Shown here: positions 17,984 through 27,078 of the stretch, piece by piece
Numbering within the stretch: position 1 is the first letter of the stretch
Layout of the letters: every line of letters begins with the position of its first letter
Source: Mycobacterium sp. 852013-50091_SCH5140682
GTDB lineage: Bacteria; Actinomycetota; Actinomycetes; Mycobacteriales; Mycobacteriaceae
Assembly (NCBI RefSeq): GCF_001665685.1
Contig: NZ_LZTB01000140.1
Span: forward strand, 1-55,845
Length of the DNA stretch: 55,845 bases
Direction of reading: 5' to 3'
Notes under the pieces: generated by a model
Told to the model about the DNA's origin: nothing
The model's database searches: none
The model's input: the letters and a program-made list of their open reading frames with translations, nothing else
Translations under genes and position numbers: made by a program

Positions 17984-18880
17984 TCAACGCCGCCCTTTCG
18001 CCTGTTTACGCCGAGAACTGCCGACCACCAGGCCCGCACGCACCGCGAGCGCGCCCCGGATCGTCCACCGTAACGGAGCCTGCCAGGACGCTGGGTACCT
18101 ATCGGCCAGAAAAGTGTAGGTACTGCGGTGATGGGCGGCCAAATTGCGGGCGGGGTCACGCCCGGTCGAGTGGCCCTTGTAGTGCAACACCTCGGCGGCG
18201 GGTACGTATATGTTCTGCCAACCCTGCCGGCCGAGCCGATCTCCCAGGTCGACGTCCTCCATATACATGAAGTAGCGCTCGTCGAAGCCGTTGATCTGAT
18301 CGAAAGCAGCGTGGCGCAGCAACAGGCACGAGCCCGACAACCATCCGACGGGGCGTTCGCTGGGCTGCTCGTGATCCTGCCGGTAGGTCGCCGTCCACGG
18401 GTTGGACTTCCAGAACGGCCCGACGACGGCGTGCATGCCACCGCGGACCAAGCTGGGCTGCTGGCGCGCCGACGGATACACCGAACCGTCGGGATCGCGG
18501 ATCAGCGGGCCCAGCGCGCCGGCCTTGGGCCAGCGCGCCGCGGCCTCCAGCAGTACGTCGATCGAGCCGGGACCCCACTGCACGTCCGGGTTGGCCACCA
18601 CGAAGAACTCGGGATCGAAGTCGTCGTTGTGGTAGGCCGCCACCCCGCGGTTCACCGCGCTGCCGTAGCCGAGGTTGGCGCCGATACGCAGCAGCCGCAC
18701 GTTCGGATACCGCTGCTCGGCCTCTTCGGGTGCGCCGTCGACGGACCCGTTGTCGGCCATCACGACGGTCACGGGACGGTCGGTGGCCAGCGAGAGCGAC
18801 GCCAAGAACCGCTCCAGGTGCGGCCCCGGCGAGTACGTCACCGTCACCACGACAAGTGGGCGCAGGGCTTCCTGTGTCAC
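17984..18880 (-). CDS. wbbL: dTDP-rhamnosyltransferase (GT2), linker-unit synthesis
   Basis: 298-residue GT2 glycosyltransferase with VTVTYSPGPHLERFLASL, VMADNGSVDGAPEEA, the NPDVQWGPG metal/nucleotide site and the acceptor-region ERYFMYMEDVDLGDRL. It adds rhamnose to GlcNAc-PP-decaprenol, forming the linker that joins arabinogalactan to peptidoglycan. GTG start overlapping the rmlD stop (GTGA). Orthologue of Rv3265c, essential in mycobacteria. Confidence 0.95.
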   Translation of the reverse strand: MTQEALRPLVVVTVTYSPGPHLERFLASLSLATDRPVTVVMADNGSVDGAPEEAEQRYPNVRLLRIGANLGYGSAVNRGVAAYHNDDFDPEFFVVANPDVQWGPGSIDVLLEAAARWPKAGALGPLIRDPDGSVYPSARQQPSLVRGGMHAVVGPFWKSNPWTATYRQDHEQPSERPVGWLSGSCLLLRHAAFDQINGFDERYFMYMEDVDLGDRLGRQGWQNIYVPAAEVLHYKGHSTGRDPARNLAAHHRSTYTFLADRYPASWQAPLRWTIRGALAVRAGLVVGSSRRKQAKGRR

Positions 18881-19773
18881 GGCGTAGAGGGTAGCTGTCC
18901 GGCGGCGCCGTTCCCGCCGGTGTCCGCGACGGCCGCGATCAGCGCATCGCGCCAGTCCCGCAGCCCGGTCAGGCCGGCCGCCACCGAACGCTGCTGGGAG
19001 AGCACCGTGTAATTGGGGCGGGTGGCCGGTCGCGGATGCCGGTCACTGCCCACGGGGCGCACCCGCTCGGGATCGGCACCCACTGCGGCGAACGTGGCTT
19101 GCGCGAGCTCGAAACGGCTTGCCACCCCGGAGTTGACGGCGTGAAGCACGGGTCCGCCGACCCCGCCGCCTGCGACCTCCAGCAACGCCGCGGCCAGGTC
19201 GTCGACGTATGTCGGCGAGCCGATCTGATCGTCCACGACGTCGATCGCCTTGTCCCCCGCGGCCAGCCGCCGCATGGTGGCGACGAAGTCGGTGCCCTCG
19301 CCGCCCTTGTAGACCCACGCGGTGCGGACCACGTGCGCATCCGGTTTGGCCGCGTGCACGGCCTGCTCACCTGCCAGTTTGGTGCGGCCGTAGGCATTGA
19401 TCGGTTTGGTCTCGTCATCGATCTCGTAGGGGCGCCGATCCCCGTCGAACACTCCGTCGAACACGTAGTCGGTGGAGACATGGATCAGGTCGGCGCCGGT
19501 CTGCGCGCACACCTGCGCGATATTGCCCGCACCCACCGCGTTGACCTCGTAGGCCCGCGCCTCGTCGGTTTCGGCGGCATCGACCTGGGTGTATGCCGCG
19601 CAGTTGATCACCACGTCGCCGGTCGCGACGTGCCGACGCACCGATTCCCGATCGGTGATGTCACATTCCGACGACGTCAAGGCCAGCACCTCGCGCCCGG
19701 CGCGACGGGCCTGATCAGTCAAAACACGGCCAAGCATGCCACCGGCCCCGGTGACGACAATGCGCTGCGACAT
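18877..19773 (-). CDS. rmlD: dTDP-4-dehydrorhamnose reductase
   Basis: 298-residue short-chain dehydrogenase-type enzyme making the last step to dTDP-rhamnose. The NAD(P)-binding GAGGMLGRVL, the STDYVFDG strand, the catalytic YGRTKLAGE (Y-x-x-x-K) and RTAWVYKGG are typical. It supplies the donor for the adjacent WbbL. Divergent from lcp1 across 66 bp. Orthologue of Rv3266c. Confidence 0.96.
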   Translation of the reverse strand: MSQRIVVTGAGGMLGRVLTDQARRAGREVLALTSSECDITDRESVRRHVATGDVVINCAAYTQVDAAETDEARAYEVNAVGAGNIAQVCAQTGADLIHVSTDYVFDGVFDGDRRPYEIDDETKPINAYGRTKLAGEQAVHAAKPDAHVVRTAWVYKGGEGTDFVATMRRLAAGDKAIDVVDDQIGSPTYVDDLAAALLEVAGGGVGGPVLHAVNSGVASRFELAQATFAAVGADPERVRPVGSDRHPRPATRPNYTVLSQQRSVAAGLTGLRDWRDALIAAVADTGGNGAAGQLPSTP

Positions 19774-19839
19774 ACGCCGAGTCTGGCACGCCGGTCAGCG
19801 TTACCCGGCTCACGCGTACCCCGCAAGTAGCCTGGGCAG

Positions 19840-21327
19840 GTGCCTAACCGCCTCATCCGCGCGCTCGCTGTGACCACAGCCTCCGCCGTGGTCCTCGGGA
19901 CGGGAGTGGCCTGGAGCCAGATCCGTTCGTTCGAATCGGGCATCAACCACATCAGTTCCGCCGCGCTCGGCGGAGGCGGCGACGATGGTGCGATCGACAT
20001 CCTGCTGGTCGGGATGGACAGCCGCACCGACGCGCATGGCAACCCGCTGTCCGAACAGGAACTGGAGACGTTGCGCGCAGGCGACGATGTCTCGACCAAT
20101 ACCGACACGATCATCCTGGTCCGCATCCCGAACAACGGGAAGTCCGCCACCGCGATCTCCATCCCCCGCGACTCCTACGTCGAGGCGCCGGGCTGGGGAA
20201 AGATGAAGATCAACGGCGTGTTCGGCGACGTCAAGCTCGACAAGATGAAACAGCTCGTCGAGGTCCAGGGCGAAGATCCCGCCGTCGCCGAGCCGCAGGC
20301 CGTCGAGGCCGGACGCGAAGAGCTGATCAAGACGGTCGCCAACCTGACCGGTGTCACCGTCGATCACTACGCCGAAATCGGGCTGCTGGGGTTCGCCTTG
20401 ATCACCGACGCGCTCGGCGGCGTGAACGTGTGCTTGAAAAACGCCGTCGACGAACCACTTTCGGGTGCCGATTTCCCGGCCGGCTGGCAGAAGCTCAACG
20501 GCCCGCAAGCGTTGAGCTTCGTGCGGCAACGCCACGACCTGCCGCGCGGCGACCTGGACCGCGTCACCCGTCAGCAGGCGGTGATGGCCGCGCTGGCCCA
20601 CGACGTGATCTCGGGCAAGACCCTGTCCAGCCCGTCCACGCTGGGCAAGCTGCGCGAAGCCGTGCAGCGCTCAGTGGTGATGTCCAGCGGGTGGGATGTC
20701 ATGGATTTCATCGATCAGCTGCAGAAGCTGGCGGCGGGCAACGTGGCGTTCGCGACCATCCCCGTGCTGCAGGAGGACGGCTGGAGCGACGACGGCATGC
20801 AGAGCGTGGTTCGGGTCGACCCGACCCAGGTGCACGATTGGGTGTCGGGCCTGCTGCAGGACCAAAGTGAGGGCAAGACCGAACAGGTCGCGTATTCGCC
20901 GGACAAGACCACCGTGCAGGTGGTCAACGCGAGCGACATCAACGGGCTGGCCGCCGCGGTGTCACATGTGCTGACGACCAAGGGCTTCACGCCCGGCGAT
21001 ACCGGCAATCACCAGGGCGGTACGGTTTCGGGCAGCCAGGTGCAGGCAGCCAAGACCGATGACCTTGGTGCGCAAGCGGTTTCGAAGGACCTCGGCGGAC
21101 TCCCGGTCACCGAGGACGCCTCGGTCCCGCCGGGTACTGTGCGCGTGGTGCTGACCGCGGACTACACCGGACCGGGCTCCGGTCTCGACGGTCACGATGC
21201 CACCCTCGACGCCGAATCGGCCACCACCGGTTCGACTTCCGCCGCCAGCACCGACACCGGGGAGGCACCGCCGCCGCCCTCGCCCATCCTCACCGCAGGC
21301 TCGGACGATCCGGCGTGTGTGAATTGA
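19840..21327 (+). CDS. lcp1: LytR-CpsA-Psr ligase joining arabinogalactan to peptidoglycan
   Basis: 495-residue membrane-anchored protein. The N-terminal span LIRALAVTTASAVVLGTGVAW precedes the LCP catalytic domain with ILLVGMDSRTD, NTDTIILVRIP, ISIPRDSYVEAPGWG and the arginine motif FVRQRHDLPRGDLDR. A C-terminal LytR_C domain (QVAYSPDKTTVQVVNASDINGLAAAV) and a low-complexity tail follow. Orthologue of Rv3267 (Lcp1). Its position next to the linker-sugar genes fits its role. GTG start, divergent from rmlD. Confidence 0.94.
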   Translation: MPNRLIRALAVTTASAVVLGTGVAWSQIRSFESGINHISSAALGGGGDDGAIDILLVGMDSRTDAHGNPLSEQELETLRAGDDVSTNTDTIILVRIPNNGKSATAISIPRDSYVEAPGWGKMKINGVFGDVKLDKMKQLVEVQGEDPAVAEPQAVEAGREELIKTVANLTGVTVDHYAEIGLLGFALITDALGGVNVCLKNAVDEPLSGADFPAGWQKLNGPQALSFVRQRHDLPRGDLDRVTRQQAVMAALAHDVISGKTLSSPSTLGKLREAVQRSVVMSSGWDVMDFIDQLQKLAAGNVAFATIPVLQEDGWSDDGMQSVVRVDPTQVHDWVSGLLQDQSEGKTEQVAYSPDKTTVQVVNASDINGLAAAVSHVLTTKGFTPGDTGNHQGGTVSGSQVQAAKTDDLGAQAVSKDLGGLPVTEDASVPPGTVRVVLTADYTGPGSGLDGHDATLDAESATTGSTSAASTDTGEAPPPPSPILTAGSDDPACVN

Positions 21328-22031
21328 GCACCCTCAGCGCCGCCGTCCTCGATCCCCTCCTGGCCTCCGATCCTGCGGGGCCCCGGATCACGTACTACGA
21401 CGATGCCACCGGTGAGCGCATCGAGTTGTCCGCTGTGACGCTGGCCAACTGGGCGGCCAAGACCGCCAACCTGTTACGCGATGAGCTGGGCGCGGGCCCG
21501 GGGACCAGGGTCGCGGTGCTGTTGCCCGCGCATTGGCAGACGGCCGCGGTGCTGTTCGGCGCGTGGTGGATCGGCAGTGAAGTGGTGCTCAACGACGATC
21601 CCGCCGACATCGCGCTGTGCACCCGCGACCGGCTCGACGAAGCCGACGACACCGTGAGCGGCGGTGAGGTGGCGGTGCTCTCACTGGACCCGTTCGGCAA
21701 GCCCGCTGCGGATCTGCCGATCGGCGTGACCGACTACGCGACCGCTGTGCGGGTGCACGGCGATCAGATCGTGCCGGAGCGTCACCCCGGTCCGGCGCTG
21801 GCAGGCCGGTCCGTCGCCGAAGTTCTCGACGCCGCCCGAAATGCCGCAGCCGCACACGGTTTCACCAGTCGGGACCGGGTGCTCGACACCGCAACCTGGG
21901 ACACGGCCGACGCTCTCGTGGAGCATCTGCTGTCGGTGTTCGTGGCCGGCGCGTCGCTGGTGCAGGTTGCCAATCCCGATCCGGCGGCGCTGGAGCGTCG
22001 CCGTGCGATGGAGAAGGTCACCCGGGGCTGA
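21315..22031 (+). CDS. TIGR03089 family protein (truncated acyl-adenylate-fold)
   Basis: 238-residue actinobacterial protein resembling only the N-terminal part of acyl-CoA synthetases: YYDDATGERIELSAVTLANWAAKTANLL and GTRVAVLLPAHWQTAAVLFGAWWIG. The AMP-binding P-loop and the C-terminal lid domain are absent, so it should not be an active ligase. Orthologue of Rv3268. The GTG at 21315 overlaps lcp1 by 13 nt; a TTG at 21324 (TTGA overlap) is an alternative. Probably co-transcribed with lcp1. Confidence 0.82.
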   Translation: MCELSTLSAAVLDPLLASDPAGPRITYYDDATGERIELSAVTLANWAAKTANLLRDELGAGPGTRVAVLLPAHWQTAAVLFGAWWIGSEVVLNDDPADIALCTRDRLDEADDTVSGGEVAVLSLDPFGKPAADLPIGVTDYATAVRVHGDQIVPERHPGPALAGRSVAEVLDAARNAAAAHGFTSRDRVLDTATWDTADALVEHLLSVFVAGASLVQVANPDPAALERRRAMEKVTRG

Positions 22032-22040
22032 ATTGGCTTG

Positions 22041-22099
22041 GCGAGCAGACACCAAAGGCCCGGAACCGCGGCGTGTCCCGGACCTTTGTGACTGCTCGC
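22041..22099. terminator. Bidirectional hairpin between convergent genes
   Basis: GCGAGCAG (22041-22048) pairs with CTGCTCGC (22092-22099), and the interior CAAAGGCCCGG pairs with CCGGACCTTTG apart from one mismatch. It lies between the TIGR03089 gene and fadE25, which converge here. Confidence 0.7.
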
Positions 22100-22120
22100 G
22101 CGCAGAAAGTGACGCGTGAA

Positions 22121-23290
22121 CTACTTGAGCAGGGCGCGGCTCATGACCACGCGCTGGACCTGGTTGGTGCCTTCGTAGATCTGAGTGATCTTGGCGTCCC
22201 GCATCATTCGCTCGACCGGGAAGTCCACGGTGTAGCCCGCGCCGCCGAACAGCTGCACCGCATCGGTGGTCACCTCCATGGCTACGTCGGAGGCAAAGCA
22301 CTTCGACGCCGCCGAGATGAAGCCCAGGTTGGTCTCACCGCGTTCGGCACGCGCGGCAGCGTGGTACACCATCAACCGGGCGGCCTCGAGCTTCATGGCC
22401 ATATCGGCCAACATGAACTGGACGGCCTGAAATTCGCTGATCGACTGCCCGAACTGCTTGCGGTCCTTGGTATATGCGATCGCCGCGTCCAGCGCTCCCT
22501 GCGCGATCCCCACCGCTTGGGCGCCGATGGTCGGGCGGGTGTGATCCAGCGTCGCCAACGCCGTCTTGAACCCCGTGCCCGGCTCGCCGATGATGCGATC
22601 ACCCGGAATCCGGCAGTTCTCGAAATACAGCTCGGTCGTCGGCGAGCCCTTGATGCCGAGCTTGCGTTCCTTCGGGCCCACGCTGAAGCCCTCATCGTCC
22701 TTGTGCACGATGAACGCGGAAATGCCGTTGGCGCCTTTGTCCGGATCGGTCACCGCCATCACGGTGTACCAGGTCGACTTGCCGCCGTTGGTGATCCAGC
22801 ACTTGGTGCCGTTGAGGATCCAGTCATCACCGTCGGCCTTGGCGCGGGTCCGCATCGACCCGGCGTCCGAACCGGCCTCCCGCTCGGACAGGGCGTACGA
22901 CGCCATCGCCGAACCGTCGGCCAACGACGGCAGCACCTGCTTCTTGAGGTCCTCGCTGCCGCGCAGGATCAATCCCATGGTGCCCAGCTTGTTGACCGCC
23001 GGGATCAGCGACGCCGAACAATCCACCCGGGCAACTTCCTCGATGACGATGCATGCCGCCACCGAATCGGCACCCTGCCCGCCGTACTCCTCGGGGACGT
23101 GCACCGCGTTGAACCCCGAGGCGTTCAGCGCGTCCAACGCCTCCTGTGGGAACCGGGCATTCTCGTCGACGTCGGCAGCGTGCGGGGCGATCTCCTTCTC
23201 CGCCAGCGCCCTGATCGCCGCGCGAAGCTCCTGGTGCTCCTCCGGCAGCTGAAACAGATCAAACGACGGATTACCGCCCCATGCAGCCAT
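22121..23290 (-). CDS. fadE25: Acyl-CoA dehydrogenase FadE25
   Basis: 389-residue FAD enzyme for the first step of beta-oxidation. YALSEREAGSDAGSMRTRA is the acyl-CoA dehydrogenase signature 1 region, and QLFGGAGYTVDFPVERMMRDAKITQIYEGTNQVQR carries signature 2 with the catalytic glutamate in YEGT. ATG start with GGAGAA upstream. In M. tuberculosis (Rv3274c) it lies beside purE; here a divergent TetR gene intervenes and probably regulates it. Confidence 0.95.
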   Translation of the reverse strand: MAAWGGNPSFDLFQLPEEHQELRAAIRALAEKEIAPHAADVDENARFPQEALDALNASGFNAVHVPEEYGGQGADSVAACIVIEEVARVDCSASLIPAVNKLGTMGLILRGSEDLKKQVLPSLADGSAMASYALSEREAGSDAGSMRTRAKADGDDWILNGTKCWITNGGKSTWYTVMAVTDPDKGANGISAFIVHKDDEGFSVGPKERKLGIKGSPTTELYFENCRIPGDRIIGEPGTGFKTALATLDHTRPTIGAQAVGIAQGALDAAIAYTKDRKQFGQSISEFQAVQFMLADMAMKLEAARLMVYHAAARAERGETNLGFISAASKCFASDVAMEVTTDAVQLFGGAGYTVDFPVERMMRDAKITQIYEGTNQVQRVVMSRALLK

Positions 23291-23375
23291 GATCTTCTCC
23301 TTCGTTTTCAGCTCTTGGCTCGCTTGATTCCATCGTTGCCCGGACTACTCATCGAGTACATCGCCCTGCTACGTT

Positions 23376-23410
23376 TGGTACTCAGTACCATAGCATCGGA
23401 ACTCAGTACC
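23376..23410. promoter_or_regulatory. Tandem operator between fadE25 and the tetR gene
   Basis: The perfect palindrome TGGTACTCAGTACCA (23376-23390) is followed by a second copy of ACTCAGTACC at 23401-23410. The two copies are exactly 21 bp apart, two helical turns, on the same DNA face. They sit in the divergent promoter region, just upstream of the TetR start, as expected for a TetR dimer-of-dimers site. Confidence 0.7.
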
Positions 23411-23426
23411 TGGAAGAGGTGCGCCC

Positions 23427-24080
23427 ATGCCCAGCCTGCCCAGCACCCGAGAGCGCCTGGTGAGCGCGGCATTCGAGCTGTTCGAAGAACGTGGATACGA
23501 AGCCGCCAGCGTCGATGACATCGCGGCACGGGCGCAGGTGGGACGCACCACCGCGTTTCGTCAGTTCGGATCGAAAGAGGCGTTGATCTTTCCCGATCAC
23601 GAAGCATTGCTGCGCCGCGCAGACGAGAGATTGTCGACAGTGCCTGCCGAGGCGCTCCCCGCCGAAGTCATCGCGGTGGCAACCTCGGTGTTCGAGCACT
23701 ATCTCGCCGAGGGCGACCGGGCCCGAACGAGGTATCGGCTCACCCGGTCGGTGCCCACCCTGCGCGATTTCGAGACGGCCGTGGTGTCGCGGTATGCGCG
23801 GTTGTTCACCAAACACCTGCGGACCGCGCAGACCGGGGACTGGACGGCGGACCTGCGCGCCGAACTGTTCGCCAACGCCGTCGTCGCTGCACACAACCAT
23901 GTGCTGCGCCGATGGCTGCGTGGCGACGTGCCCAACCCGCGGTCCGACCTGGCCGAGGCACTGGCCGCGACCTGGCCTATCTATCGGGGCGGCGACGGTC
24001 GCACCGCAGTTGTGGTGATGTCCACCGATGAGCCGATCGAGTCTCTGACGTCCCGCATTCGCGGGTTGATCGGCGATTGA
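23427..24080 (+). CDS. TetR-family regulator divergent from fadE25
   Basis: 217-residue TetR regulator with a clean N-terminal helix-turn-helix (ASVDDIAARAQVGRTTAFRQFGSKEAL, about residues 29-55). The C-terminal domain is helical and probably binds an acyl-CoA or related ligand, given its neighbour; this is inferred. ATG at 23427 with AGAGG upstream. It is absent from the corresponding M. tuberculosis interval as I remember it, so it is an accessory gene here. Confidence 0.88.
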   Translation: MPSLPSTRERLVSAAFELFEERGYEAASVDDIAARAQVGRTTAFRQFGSKEALIFPDHEALLRRADERLSTVPAEALPAEVIAVATSVFEHYLAEGDRARTRYRLTRSVPTLRDFETAVVSRYARLFTKHLRTAQTGDWTADLRAELFANAVVAAHNHVLRRWLRGDVPNPRSDLAEALAATWPIYRGGDGRTAVVVMSTDEPIESLTSRIRGLIGD

Positions 24081-24108
24081 CCGGCGCGGGGGCTACCCCG
24101 CGCCTCGG

Positions 24109-24627
24109 TCAGCTGTCGCCCAGCAGGCGATCTCGCAGTGCGGCGTCTTTGGCCAGCACCATGGCCTCCAGATCGGCCTGGAACGCCGACATGCGGGCCC
24201 GCAGCGCCGTGTCGGCAGCGCCGAGGATGCGCACGGCCAGCAGCCCCGCGTTGCGGGCGCCCCCGATCGAGACCGTGGCGACGGGAACACCGGCGGGCAT
24301 CTGGACGATGGACAACAACGAATCCATGCCGTCGAGCCGGGCCAGCGGCACCGGAACACCGATCACAGGCAGCGGGGTGGCCGAGGCCACCATGCCGGGC
24401 AGATGAGCTGCCCCGCCGGCCCCGGCGATGATGACCTCGATGCCGCGGTCGGCCGCACCCTTGGCGTAGTCGAGCATCCGCCCAGGCGTGCGATGCGCCG
24501 AGACGACTCCGACCTCGAACGGCACCTCGAATTCGGCCAGCGCGGTCGCCGCGTCGGACATCACCGACCAGTCGCTGTCGCTGCCCATGATGAGCCCGAC
24601 GCGGGGCTGATTCGCCTCACTCGGCAT
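24109..24627 (-). CDS. purE: N5-carboxyaminoimidazole ribonucleotide mutase
   Basis: 172-residue class I PurE. GLIMGSDSDWSVM, VVSAHRTPGRM and AGAGGAAHLPGMVAS hold the conserved Ser, His and Gly residues of the mutase active site. It rearranges N5-CAIR to CAIR in purine synthesis. The ATG at 24627 is preferred, which overlaps purK by 11 nt; an ATG at 24642 would add five residues. Orthologue of Rv3275c. Confidence 0.96.
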   Translation of the reverse strand: MPSEANQPRVGLIMGSDSDWSVMSDAATALAEFEVPFEVGVVSAHRTPGRMLDYAKGAADRGIEVIIAGAGGAAHLPGMVASATPLPVIGVPVPLARLDGMDSLLSIVQMPAGVPVATVSIGGARNAGLLAVRILGAADTALRARMSAFQADLEAMVLAKDAALRDRLLGDS

Positions 24628-25834
24628 GTGAATCCCATCCATCGGTCCATTCCGCGTGCGAGAGCCAGTGCGCTGCGCGGACCGCGCGCTCCCGCAGTTC
24701 GGTCACATCGGAACCGAGCATGTTGACGTGGCCGATCTTGCGGCCCGGCCGCTCCCCCTTGCCGTACAGATGCACCTTGGCCTCGGGCATCCGGGCGAAC
24801 AGGTGATGCATGCGCTCATCCATCGACATGGCAGGCGTCTCGGGCGCGCCGAGCACGTTGGCCATCACCGTGAAGGGCGCGATGGCCGAGGTGTCGCCCA
24901 GCGGATAGTCCAGTACCGCCCGCAGATGCTGCTCGAACTGGCTGGTGACAGCTCCGTCCATGGTCCAGTGCCCGGAGTTGTGCGGTCGCATCGCCAGCTC
25001 GTTGACCAGGAGCTTGCCGTCGACCGTCTCGAACAACTCGACGGCCAGCACGCCGACGACACCGAGTTCGTTGGCCAGTCGCAGGCCCAGTTCCTGCGCC
25101 TCGGCGCCCAGGTCGTCGGACAAGCCGGGAGCCGGGGCGTAGGCCTCCACACAGATGCCGTTGCGCTGCACGGTCTCCACCACCGGCCACGCGGCACCTT
25201 GCCCGAACGGCGAACGCGCGACGAGCGCAGCGAGCTCCCGACGCATCTGGACGCGTTCCTCGGCCAGCACCGGCACACCGTCACCCAGGTAGCCCGCCAC
25301 GATCTCGCGGGCCTGCTCCAGGTCGTCGGCCATCGACACGCCCTTGCCGTCGTAGCCGCCCCGGATGGTCTTGATCACCACAGGACCGTCGATCAGGCGC
25401 ACGAACGCCTCGACGTCATCGACCGAGGTGATCTCCGTGTACCGCGGGACCGGGGCACCGAGGGCCTCGAGACGGCGACGCATCAACAACTTGTCCTGTG
25501 CGTGCACCAGGGCCTCCGGCGGAGGCGCCACGGTGATCCCCTCGGCAACCAGTTTTTCCAGGTGCTCGGTGGGCACATGCTCGTGGTCGAAGGTCAGCAC
25601 CGAGGCGCCCTTGGCGGCCTGGCGCAGCGCGTCGAGGTCGGTGTGCGACCCGATGACGACGTCGGGGGTGACCTGGGCGGCGGGATCGTCGGTCCCGTTG
25701 GCCAGGACCCGCAGGGTCTGGCCCAGCGCGATGGCCGCCTGGTGTGTCATCCGGGCGAGCTGACCACCGCCGATCATGACGACGACCGGGCTGTTGGGTG
25801 TATTCGGCACGGTGTACATCGTGTCATGTGGCAT
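24617..25834 (-). CDS. purK: N5-carboxyaminoimidazole ribonucleotide synthase
   Basis: 405-residue ATP-grasp enzyme that carboxylates AIR using ATP and bicarbonate. VVVMIGGGQLARM is the N-terminal dinucleotide-like fold; VVIKTIRGGYDGKGV is the ATP-grasp loop; and NELAMRPHNSGHWT is the metal-binding part of the active site. It feeds PurE and overlaps its gene. Start either the ATG at 25834 or the ATG five codons later. Orthologue of Rv3276c. Confidence 0.96.
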   Translation of the reverse strand: MPHDTMYTVPNTPNSPVVVMIGGGQLARMTHQAAIALGQTLRVLANGTDDPAAQVTPDVVIGSHTDLDALRQAAKGASVLTFDHEHVPTEHLEKLVAEGITVAPPPEALVHAQDKLLMRRRLEALGAPVPRYTEITSVDDVEAFVRLIDGPVVIKTIRGGYDGKGVSMADDLEQAREIVAGYLGDGVPVLAEERVQMRRELAALVARSPFGQGAAWPVVETVQRNGICVEAYAPAPGLSDDLGAEAQELGLRLANELGVVGVLAVELFETVDGKLLVNELAMRPHNSGHWTMDGAVTSQFEQHLRAVLDYPLGDTSAIAPFTVMANVLGAPETPAMSMDERMHHLFARMPEAKVHLYGKGERPGRKIGHVNMLGSDVTELRERAVRAAHWLSHAEWTDGWDSHAE

Positions 25835-25933
25835 TCACGTGTTCGCCATGGCCACCGCATTGACCTGCTGTTAAGGCTTGGCGGCAGGCAACGATGCGGC
25901 AAGTGACAGGTTGTATACGTACACTGCGGAGTT

Positions 25934-26596
25934 GTGTCCTTTGCCGATGCGACGATCGCACGACTACCGCGATTCGTCCGTCCGTTCGCCGAACGTCATC
26001 ACGAGCTGATCAAGTTCGCGATCGTCGGGGCGACGACGTTCGTCATCGACTCGGCGATCTTCTACACCCTCAAGCTGACGGTGTTGGAGCCCAAACCGGT
26101 GACCGCCAAGATCATCGCGGGCATCGTCGCGGTGATCGCGTCCTACATCCTCAACCGCGAATGGAGCTTCCAGAACCGCGGCGGCCGGGAGCGCCACCAC
26201 GAGGCGCTGCTGTTCTTCGCGTTCAGCGGGGTCGGCGTGCTGTTGTCGATGCTCCCGCTGTACTTCTCCAGTTACGTGCTGGGATTGCGGGTGCCAGAAG
26301 TCTCGTTGACGGTCGAGAACATCGCCGACTTCATTTCGGCCTACATCCTGGGCAACCTGCTGCAGATGGCCTTCCGCTTCTGGGCGTTCCGGCGCTGGGT
26401 CTTCCCCGACGAGTTCGTCGACAACCCCGAACTGGCGCTGGAATCCACCTTCACCGGTGGCGGCATCGCCGAAGCGTTCGAGGATCACGCCGAGCATCAG
26501 CGCCAGACCGGCACTGTCACTCCGTTACGTCGGCCCGGCCGGCGCAACCGTCAGCTCGGGGACTCTTCGGAGCCCAGGGTGTCGAAAACTTCGTGA
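25934..26596 (+). CDS. GtrA-family membrane protein
   Basis: 220 residues with four hydrophobic spans (KFAIVGATTFVIDSAIFYTL, IIAGIVAVIASYILNREWSF, LLFFAFSGVGVLLSMLPLYF, FISAYILGNLLQMAFRFWAF), the GtrA topology. GtrA proteins help flip polyprenyl-linked sugars; the mycobacterial Rv3277 group is placed in cell-wall polysaccharide biology. The polar tail of about 55 residues is not conserved in the family at large. GTG start. Its last 46 nt overlap the convergent PH-domain gene. Confidence 0.88.
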   Translation: MSFADATIARLPRFVRPFAERHHELIKFAIVGATTFVIDSAIFYTLKLTVLEPKPVTAKIIAGIVAVIASYILNREWSFQNRGGRERHHEALLFFAFSGVGVLLSMLPLYFSSYVLGLRVPEVSLTVENIADFISAYILGNLLQMAFRFWAFRRWVFPDEFVDNPELALESTFTGGGIAEAFEDHAEHQRQTGTVTPLRRPGRRNRQLGDSSEPRVSKTS

Positions 26597-27069
26597 TACA
26601 GCAGTGAGTGCACCCGCTCCACGCGGGGTATGTCGTGGAACTCCAGCGGATCCTGTGATGCCGATTCGATGATCAGCGTTCCGGTGCGCAGCAGCCGATC
26701 GCTCAGGCCGTGCCGGAATTCGACACTGTTGATCCGCGCCAGCGGGATGTCGATGCCGGAGCGCGTCAGCACGCCGTGGCGATACATGACCCGCCGGTCG
26801 GTGATGACGAAGTGGGTGGTCCACCAGTTCAGAAACGGCCATACCGTCAGCCAGCCGACGACGATCAACCAGATGGCGCCGATCACGATGAACAGCACAT
26901 TCTTGGCGGTCGACTGCCAGTCGGTGGTGTTGACCACCGCGGCGGCGAACGCCGCGACGGCACTGGCGACCACCAGCACCACCACCGCGCCGATCAGGCG
27001 CTTCCAGTGCGGGTGCCGGTGCAGGACCACCTGCTCGTCCTTGGCCAGCACGTTCTGCGGGTAACCCAC
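26551..27069 (-). CDS. Bacterial PH-domain membrane protein
   Basis: 172 residues: two membrane spans (about 25-48 and 59-82) followed by a bacterial pleckstrin-homology domain (THFVITDRRVMYRHGVLTRSGIDIPLARINSVEF). Orthologue of Rv3278c, function unknown. GTG start 9 nt after birA. Its 3-prime end lies antisense to the end of the GtrA gene, so the two mRNAs are complementary over at least 46 nt. Confidence 0.88.
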   Translation of the reverse strand: MGYPQNVLAKDEQVVLHRHPHWKRLIGAVVVLVVASAVAAFAAAVVNTTDWQSTAKNVLFIVIGAIWLIVVGWLTVWPFLNWWTTHFVITDRRVMYRHGVLTRSGIDIPLARINSVEFRHGLSDRLLRTGTLIIESASQDPLEFHDIPRVERVHSLLYHEVFDTLGSEESPS

Positions 27070-27078
27070 GGCAGCACC

